Part shown: one piece after another, positions 7,101 to 10,986 of the stretch
Position numbering within the stretch: the first letter of the stretch is position 1
How the letters are laid out: every line of letters begins with the position of its first letter
From: Chloroflexota bacterium
GTDB lineage: Bacteria; Chloroflexota; Limnocylindria; Limnocylindrales; CSP1-4
Direction: 5' to 3'
Assembly: GCA_004298915.1 (NCBI GenBank)
Contig: SCTE01000105.1
Coordinates: forward strand, 1 to 10,986
Length of the DNA stretch: 10,986 bases
Program-made: the position numbers and the translations under genes
The notes under the pieces: model-generated
Told to the model about the DNA's origin: nothing
What the model saw: the letters and a program-made list of their open reading frames with translations, nothing else
Database searches by the model: none

Positions 7101-7731
7101 GGCATCGGACATCGAGGAGGCGGCCCGGCTGCGGGCCACGATCACCGACCCGCAGTTCGAGTCGTACGACCTCTTCGCGCGTGCCTGGGCGGCGCTCGCC
7201 GCGGGCGATCTCGCGGCGGCCCGCACGCATGCGGCGCGGGCGTCGGAGATCACCGACTACTTCCAGCCGCTCGCCATGCCCCTCGAGGTCCGAGCGACGA
7301 CGTGGTCCGGGGACCTCGAGGCCGCGGAACTGGTCGTCGCGCGGTTCGAGGCAGGCGGGTTCTGGGGCCCGGCCCTGCAGGTGGATCGGCTTGCCGCGCG
7401 GGCCGGCCTCGCCGCGCTCCGGGGCAACGGACCCGAGGCGCTCGCCGGGTTCCGCGAGGCGGTCAGGGCCTATCGGGGCCTGGGCCTGGCCTTCGATGAG
7501 GCGGCGGCCGCGGTGGACATGGCGACCCTGCTCGGCGCGCCCGAGCGCGAGGCCCCCGATGTCGTCGCGGCGATCAATGGCGCGCGGGAAACGCTGACCC
7601 GCCTGGGCGCACGGCCGTTCCTCGCCCAGCTCGACAGGGTTGCGGCCGCGACCGGAAACCGCGCGGTTCCCGGCCCACGGCGCGCGGCGACGGTCAGGGA
7701 ATCGGTATCACCTGGGCCGCGCCCGGAATGA
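4162..7731 (+). CDS. Double zinc ribbon, adenylate cyclase, AAA ATPase and TPR signalling protein
   Basis: An 1189-residue cytoplasmic protein likely to make cAMP under the control of an ATPase/TPR sensor region. Residues 1-45 hold two zinc ribbons (C3, C6, C17, C20; C28, C31, C42, C45). Residues ~80-250 are a class III cyclase with canonical residues: metal-binding Asp89 (FADLVGFT) and Asp133 (FIGDAVMAVWG), Lys129 and Asp196 for adenine selection, Asn199 and Arg203 (GDMVNTAARL). Residues ~267-540 form a STAND-like AAA ATPase module: FVGRDEEL, Walker A GPGGIGKT (298-305), Walker B-like VVMVFEDLHHAD (417-428). Residues ~650-1180 are helical, alanine-rich and TPR-like. The length is typical of this common bacterial architecture. 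The start is TTG: an in-frame TGA at 4147-4149 rules out anything further upstream, and the next Met would lose the first zinc ribbon. It is divergent from the protease gene, and its last 38 bp overlap the opposite-strand ScyD-like gene. The input signal is unknown. Confidence 0.93.
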   Translation: MICSNCATENRPDAKFCMECGTPLAAGCPTCGTVNPPGAKFCSECATRLDGGRTAVASGASPGAVPRAGDGRTDPATAERRLVSVLFADLVGFTPFAEEKDAEDVREVLTRYFDIARDVIGRYGGTVEKFIGDAVMAVWGAPIAREDDAERAVRAALELVDAVRVLGPGIQARAGVLTGEAAVTLGATNQGMVAGDMVNTAARLQAAAAPGMVLVGEATQRAAGGVAFEPAGDQVLKGKAAPVPAWRAVRVVGERGGRGRSEALEAQFVGRDEELRQIKDHFHATAREGRARLVSVVGPGGIGKTRLSWELEKYIDGLMVTVWWHAGRSPAYGQGITFWALGEMVRGRARLVETDDEATTRERIGATVREHVTDPTEADWIESALLALLGFESGIPPAQLFAAWRTFFERLAASSPVVMVFEDLHHADNGLLDFIDHLMEWSRGVPLTVITLARPELLDKRPDWGAGKRSFTSIYLEPLPPEEMERLLSGLVPGLPRKAIDAIVGRADGIPLYAVETVRMLLAQERLVLVDGQYVPVGDLDDVAVPETLTALIAARLDGLGPEDRAIVEDAAVLGQSFTIAGLGAVSGIAADELERRLAGLVRRELLVHDLDPRSPERGQYAFVQALIREVAYNTLAKKDRKVRHLAAARFFESLGSDELAGGLAGHYLAAQRLAADEDEATALAAQARLALRGAADRAAALGSHDQAVMFLEQALEVTTDPAERADLHERALHSASQGIEPEVVLRHAEGALRERRSVGDREAIARAAAAHATVLFAFYGDPERARALLDEAWAELSDLEGTPGGVALMVAMVRARRAQNDEAAALEWLERYLPISERLGVLEPTARGIMGRGVVLLNLGRPREGLVLLRGAHAFALANDLHDVEFNARVLMTFYEQWGEPVRGLELGREGFEIGTRRSSRVYGFGMVGNSVICALRVGEWDWAADLLDEWLSIEATAAGWAELFVDRAILRALRGEDPASDIEEAARLRATITDPQFESYDLFARAWAALAAGDLAAARTHAARASEITDYFQPLAMPLEVRATTWSGDLEAAELVVARFEAGGFWGPALQVDRLAARAGLAALRGNGPEALAGFREAVRAYRGLGLAFDEAAAAVDMATLLGAPEREAPDVVAAINGARETLTRLGARPFLAQLDRVAAATGNRAVPGPRRAATVRESVSPGPRPE
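7652..7673 (-). terminator. Candidate stem-loop after the ScyD-like gene, inside the cyclase coding region
   Basis: On the minus strand CCGGGAACC, loop GCGC, GGTTTCCGG forms a 9-bp stem with one G-U pair. It begins 21 bases after the stop of the ScyD-like gene. On the plus strand the same pair is an A-C mismatch, so the fold favours the minus transcript. There is no T tract, and it lies within codons of the cyclase gene. Confidence 0.35.
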
Positions 7732-8758
7732 GGGCACCAACGGCGGCGTAGAGCCTGCCGTCGCCGCCGACCGTGGTCGCGATCGGCATGAGCAGTCCCG
7801 TGGCCACCTCGTGGCAGGACAGCGGGAACGAACCCCACGGGCAGGCATTGACCGTCCCGCCGGATCCCGTGCCGCCGATTTCGATGGCGGCGAAACTCGA
7901 TTCGTCGATCTCGGTGACGTACAGCGTCCCGTCCGGCCCGAAGTTGATGTCCACGATCGAGGTGAACCCGTCGGCCACGACCTGGCAGCCCGGGTCGGTG
8001 CCGCAGCGGGCATGGATCGTGCCGGGCTGGATCCGCCACACGCGGGACACGCCGAGCGGCCCGGGGAAGCCCTTGAGCTCGCTGACGTAGGCCGCGCCGT
8101 CCGGCCCGATCGCCACGGAGGTTGCGACGGCCTGGGTCGGGATCATCGGCGGGAGATCGCAGACGAACGCGAACTCCGCGGGCGCGTCCGGGCAGCCCAG
8201 GATGACCTTGATGTTCGCGGTCGACTCCAGCTCGTCCGGCAGTGTGGCCACCCAGTCGACGAACCCGCGCGGGCCCGTGACGAGGACCGCGTTGGCGCCG
8301 GCATCGGCCACCAGGACCCCGCCACCATTGAGGACCGCGAGGTCGAACGGGTTGGAATCGATCTCGCCGCCGTCGGGATTGACCCGGGCCTCGAACGCCC
8401 CGAGGTCGGCGGACAGCGCGACACGGCCGTCCGATGCGCGCCAGAGCTTGGCGCTGGTGGAATCACCGCCGCCACCGGTCAGCGCGAAGAAACTGCCGTT
8501 GCCGATCGCACCAACATCGTCGACACCCGGCAGGGGGACCGTCAGCGTCATCTGGCCCTTCCGGATGGCCACGATTCCCTGGCCGGCGTCGGCCACGAGC
8601 AGACTGCCGTCTGGGGCGGTCGCGAGCCCGAAGATCGGCGAGGCGAGCTCCACGTGGGCTTTCGCGGCACCGACGCTTCCGGGTCCGGCCATCAGCGCGG
8701 CCGCGGTGACGAGCACTGCGAGCGCCGCACGGCGTGATCGATTGGCGTGGCGGATCAT
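7694..8758 (-). CDS. Secreted ScyD/ScyE-family beta-propeller-like protein
   Basis: A 354-residue exported protein. Residues 1-~33 are a signal peptide (basic RHANRSRR, then AALAVLVTAAALMAG, with cleavage sites near VGAA/AKA). The mature part contains propeller-blade repeats of the NHL/SMP-30 type: APDGSLLVADAG (48-59), NPFDLAVLNGGGVLVADAG (136-154), IGPDGAAYVSELKGFPG (217-233), FGPDGTLYVTEID (273-285) and GGDGRLYAAVG (331-341). Together with RVWRIQPG (239-246) these resemble the ScyD/ScyE family, named from cyanobacterial scytonemin clusters but widespread as secreted proteins of unknown role. Six cysteines (189, 200, 252, 258, 306, 315) could form disulfides outside the cell. No scytonemin genes are visible nearby, so a pigment role should not be assumed. 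The ATG at 8758 is supported by a GGGAGGA site 7 bases upstream. The 3' end overlaps the cyclase gene by 38 bp. Confidence 0.85.
   Translation of the reverse strand: MIRHANRSRRAALAVLVTAAALMAGPGSVGAAKAHVELASPIFGLATAPDGSLLVADAGQGIVAIRKGQMTLTVPLPGVDDVGAIGNGSFFALTGGGGDSTSAKLWRASDGRVALSADLGAFEARVNPDGGEIDSNPFDLAVLNGGGVLVADAGANAVLVTGPRGFVDWVATLPDELESTANIKVILGCPDAPAEFAFVCDLPPMIPTQAVATSVAIGPDGAAYVSELKGFPGPLGVSRVWRIQPGTIHARCGTDPGCQVVADGFTSIVDINFGPDGTLYVTEIDESSFAAIEIGGTGSGGTVNACPWGSFPLSCHEVATGLLMPIATTVGGDGRLYAAVGALIPGAAQVIPIP
7741..7769 (+). terminator. Weak candidate stem-loop after the cyclase/ATPase gene
   Basis: CGGCGGCG (7741-7748) and CGCCGCCG (7762-7769) can form an 8-bp stem with a 13-base loop, starting 10 bases after the cyclase stop. 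There is no T tract, and the sequence is also coding on the other strand, so it could be chance in GC-rich DNA. Confidence 0.2.
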
Positions 8759-8765
8759 CTGATGT

Positions 8766-8772
8766 TCCTCCC
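8766..8772 (-). promoter_or_regulatory. Ribosome binding site of the ScyD-like gene
   Basis: Minus-strand GGGAGGA lies 7 bases before the ATG at 8758-8756. It fixes the start ahead of the signal peptide. Confidence 0.75.
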
Positions 8773-8800
8773 GTTGACGCGCGTCCGAGGGGTCGATTCC

Positions 8801-8806
8801 ACTCTA
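8801..8806 (-). promoter_or_regulatory. Candidate -10 element (TAGAGT) for the ScyD-like gene
   Basis: Minus-strand TAGAGT fits TANNNT and would give a leader of about 35 bases that includes the ribosome binding site. It resembles the TAGATT before the protease gene. No -35 box is recognisable. Confidence 0.35.
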
Positions 8807-8869
8807 CGCGGATGCGTGGCCGAAGGGTTGCCGGCGCCCGGGTCGGATCGCTCGCGGAGCGTCACGACC

Positions 8870-8907
8870 GGTGCGTCCGCGCACGAAAAGTGGTGCGACC
8901 GCGCACC
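8870..8907 (-). terminator. Tandem stem-loops with a T run after the membrane protein gene
   Basis: On the minus strand GGTGCG, loop CGGT, CGCACC (8907-8892) is followed by ACTTTTC (8891-8885), a short intrinsic terminator starting 19 bases after the membrane protein stop. A second dyad, GTGCG-CGGA-CGCAC (8884-8871), follows at once. The two 15-base copies (8870-8884 and 8892-8906) differ at one base and are spaced 22 bases start to start, so a paired protein-binding site upstream of the ScyD-like gene is an alternative reading. Confidence 0.5.
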
Positions 8908-8926
8908 GCGATCTCGGTGTCAGCGG

Positions 8927-10504
8927 TCAGCAGGGCGCGGCATCGCCGGGCACCGGCGGCTGTCCGGACAGCATCACGAGCGCGATGAGGACGGCCACGT
9001 CGTCCCGGTACAGGACGCTCCAACCGTGCGCCTGGAGCACGTCGACCAGGCCACTCGAGCTGCGCACCAGGGCGGCGTTGGCACCGGTTGCGCTGAGGGT
9101 TGAAAACGCGCCCGGACCTGCCGCGTTGATCAGCGCGTACCGCTCGACCTGCGCATCGCCGTAGACCTCGGAGCGACCGTCGATGAAGACCGGGATCCCC
9201 GGGCGGACCATCTCGAGCCAGCCACCCCAGCTGTAGTCGTTGAACAGGCAGAGGCCGTCGGCCCATCCGGCGGCCAGGGAATCGAGGGCGGGCAGCGCGG
9301 CGACCGGATATTCCGCTCGCATCGCCGCGTCCGTGTTGGCCGGCCCGACCCGCGCCGAGACCAGCGCGCCGGTCACGACCGTGATGAGGGCCAGCAACGC
9401 CACGTTGGCGTGGCGCCGCGTCGCGGGCGCGAGCTGTCGGGCCGCCTCGGGGCGGATTGCCCGGCCGCCGAGCCCCGGACGCCGCCCGAGGAGGGCAGCG
9501 ATGCCGGTCGCCACGACCGGCGCGGCAACGATCCCGAACAGCCCGGCGTGATAGCCATGCTGGAGACCGGCGACGGCCATGGCACCTGCGATGAGCAGGT
9601 CATCGAGGCGAACGGCGGCCACGATCGGTGGAGCGCCCCCGTCGGCACGACGTGATCGCCCGGCCAGGACGAATCGAACGGCGGCCGCCGCGCCCAGACC
9701 GGCGAGCCCGATGGCGATGACGAACGCCCACCACATCGATGAGGCGAGGTCTGGCGGCGCCCACTCGGCGATGAGGCCGAGCCGAGACCCGGTAACGGCA
9801 CTGGCAACGTAGCCGTAGAGCCGCAGCCCGAACGGGTTGGCGAGGGTCACGAGCGCCGCACCGATTCCGATCACCGCGAATGAGCGAGCCCGCGGGTCGC
9901 GCTCCGCAACCAGGCTGATCCACGCGGCGCCGATGATTCCCAGCCCCAGGACGAAGGACCCGTGGGCGTTGACCCAGATCAGGAACTCCAGGAGCAGCAC
10001 GCCGGTGAACGTCCGGGTGCCGATCCTGCCGGACCGCCAGCCATCGATGAACCAGAGGAGGAACGCGACCGCGAAGACCTCGACGACGATCGGCCGGACT
10101 GACACGATCGTGCCCGCGTCCAGCAGCGCCAGGACGCCCGCGCCGAGCGCGACGACGAGCCCGAATCCGCGGCCCCGCAGCCGCGCAACGGTCAGCAGGA
10201 CCGCGCCCGCCCCCAGCGCACCGGCCAGGATGCTGTTCGCCGTCGGCCCGAGGCCGTCGTGGAGGAAGGCCATGAGGCCCTCGGCCAGCCACTCGTGGGC
10301 GATCCAGGTCGCGCCGCGGGCCGTCCACGAATACGTGTCGATGCCGGCGAACAGCTGCCCGTCGAGGAGGTGGCGACCGTTGGCAACGTGCCAGCCGTAG
10401 TCCGAATCGACCGACGGGACCGTGAGGTAGGCGAAGGCGATGAGCCCGAAGACCGCGACGAGGAGCCCGCCGACGTCCGAGAAGCGCGCGGGCCGCGCCG
10501 TCAT
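8927..10504 (-). CDS. Polytopic membrane protein, GT-C glycosyltransferase-like, function unknown
   Basis: A 525-residue inner-membrane protein with about ten hydrophobic segments (roughly 11-30, 91-107, 113-132, 134-152, 166-178, 183-200, 207-222, 256-280, 320-339, 366-384). The first extracytoplasmic loop has an acidic DSDYGWH motif (33-39) followed by DTYSWTARG and WIAHEWLAE, as in GT-C enzymes that use lipid-linked sugars. WVNAHGSF (177-184) and ANPFGLRLYGY (222-232) recur in the same poorly characterised bacterial family. After the last membrane segment a soluble C-terminal part contains LFNDYSWGGWL (420-430) and PVFIDGRSEVYGD (438-450), the family hallmark. I recognise the family pattern but know of no proven reaction; glycosyl transfer is inference. 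The ATG at 10504 has no Shine-Dalgarno sequence. The gene follows the aldehyde dehydrogenase gene by 43 bp and may be translated from the same mRNA. Confidence 0.8.
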   Translation of the reverse strand: MTARPARFSDVGGLLVAVFGLIAFAYLTVPSVDSDYGWHVANGRHLLDGQLFAGIDTYSWTARGATWIAHEWLAEGLMAFLHDGLGPTANSILAGALGAGAVLLTVARLRGRGFGLVVALGAGVLALLDAGTIVSVRPIVVEVFAVAFLLWFIDGWRSGRIGTRTFTGVLLLEFLIWVNAHGSFVLGLGIIGAAWISLVAERDPRARSFAVIGIGAALVTLANPFGLRLYGYVASAVTGSRLGLIAEWAPPDLASSMWWAFVIAIGLAGLGAAAAVRFVLAGRSRRADGGAPPIVAAVRLDDLLIAGAMAVAGLQHGYHAGLFGIVAAPVVATGIAALLGRRPGLGGRAIRPEAARQLAPATRRHANVALLALITVVTGALVSARVGPANTDAAMRAEYPVAALPALDSLAAGWADGLCLFNDYSWGGWLEMVRPGIPVFIDGRSEVYGDAQVERYALINAAGPGAFSTLSATGANAALVRSSSGLVDVLQAHGWSVLYRDDVAVLIALVMLSGQPPVPGDAAPC

Positions 10505-10547
10505 CGGGGAGCCCGGCGCCCGGTCATCGCGATCGGCCGCCGCCGCC

Positions 10548-10986
10548 CTACCGCGCCGCGACCTGGATCCAGATCGTCTTGGTCTCGGTGTACTGCTCGT
10601 GGGCGTGGAGCGACTTGTCGTGGCCGCCGAAGCCCGACATCTTGTAGCCGCCGAACGGCGTCGTCATGTCGCCCTCCGAGTAGGCATTGACCCCGACCAC
10701 GCCGGCCCGCAGGTCGCGGGCCACGCGATGGGCGACATCGAGCTCCCGGGTGTAGAGCGAGGCCGCCAGGCCGTAGGGCGTGTCATTGGCGATTGCGACG
10801 GCCTCGGCCTCGGTCTCGAACTCGATCACGGACAGGACCGGACCGAAGATCTCCTCCTGCGCGATCCGCATGTCGTTACGGACCGAATCGAGGATCGTCG
10901 GTGGCACGAACCAGCCGCCGGTCTCCTCGAGAATGCGCGACCCGCCGGTCACGACCCGGGCGCCCTCGCGCCTGCCGATGTCGATG
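10548..10986 (-). CDS. Aldehyde dehydrogenase, C-terminal part (start outside window), PuuC-like
   Basis: The frame stays open to the right edge, so the N-terminus and the catalytic Cys/Glu are not visible; GTG at 10952 is internal, as the upstream codons read IDIGRREGARV, typical of the family. The 145 visible residues show the NAD-dependent aldehyde dehydrogenase signature EEIFGPVL (visible residues 44-51, containing a Glu that contacts the NAD ribose) and FGGYKMSGFG near the end. The tail, GDMTTPFGGYK then HDKSLHAHEQYTETKTIWIQ, resembles E. coli PuuC, which oxidises gamma-glutamyl-gamma-aminobutyraldehyde in putrescine breakdown, and related broad-substrate enzymes. The substrate here cannot be fixed from this fragment. 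It ends with TAG, 43 bp before the membrane protein gene on the same strand. Confidence 0.93.
   Translation of the reverse strand, partial: IDIGRREGARVVTGGSRILEETGGWFVPPTILDSVRNDMRIAQEEIFGPVLSVIEFETEAEAVAIANDTPYGLAASLYTRELDVAHRVARDLRAGVVGVNAYSEGDMTTPFGGYKMSGFGGHDKSLHAHEQYTETKTIWIQVAAR

Noticed and set aside
7640..8737. Plus-strand open frame of 365 codons opposite the ScyD-like gene
   Set aside because: The minus strand has a ribosome binding site, signal peptide and blade repeats; the plus frame is a charged shadow without motifs.
10548..10952. Aldehyde dehydrogenase fragment as a short complete gene or pseudogene
   Set aside because: The frame continues with family-typical residues to the window edge, so it is a whole gene cut by the window.

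Overview
This is a high-GC window (about 70% by eye), densely coded, with no RNA genes, mobile elements or CRISPR arrays that I can see. The gene set suggests a soil or freshwater bacterium of the Chloroflexota (Limnocylindria-like lineages) or, less likely, Actinomycetota: large cyclase/ATPase/TPR signalling proteins, a UvrD2-type helicase with an HRDC domain, a secreted chymotrypsin-fold protease and a ScyD/ScyE-family secreted protein. The taxonomic call is inference from gene content and base composition only.

Layout, left to right. (1) 1-825, plus: the C-terminal part of a TPR plus class III nucleotide cyclase protein whose start lies off the left edge. (2) 921-2933, plus: a UvrD2-like DNA helicase with a probable leaderless start. 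(3) A stem-loop at 2994-3023 separates it from the convergent gene at 3053-3895, minus, a secreted trypsin-fold serine protease. (4) A 266-bp divergent intergenic region (3896-4161) carries -10-like elements in both directions and an imperfect inverted repeat. (5) 4162-7731, plus: a 1189-residue protein with double zinc ribbon, adenylate cyclase domain, AAA ATPase domain and a long TPR-like C-terminus, starting at TTG. (6) 7694-8758, minus: a secreted beta-propeller-like ScyD/ScyE-family protein that overlaps the cyclase gene tail to tail by 38 bp. (7) 8927-10504, minus: a polytopic membrane protein resembling GT-C glycosyltransferases. (8) 10548-10986, minus: the C-terminal part of an aldehyde dehydrogenase whose start lies off the right edge.

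The genes do not form one obvious pathway. The two cyclase proteins are probable signalling proteins with opposite domain order and are not in one operon. The protease and the ScyD-like protein are both exported and both have good ribosome binding sites. The dehydrogenase and membrane protein genes lie 43 bp apart on the same strand and may be co-transcribed, with a candidate terminator after the membrane protein gene.

I found no convincing undescribed multi-gene system. The points most worth a second look are the altered active site of the first cyclase, the helicase lacking the tetracysteine motif of mycobacterial UvrD2, the uncharacterised membrane protein with a strongly patterned C-terminal motif, and the regulatory layout around the divergent and convergent gene pairs.
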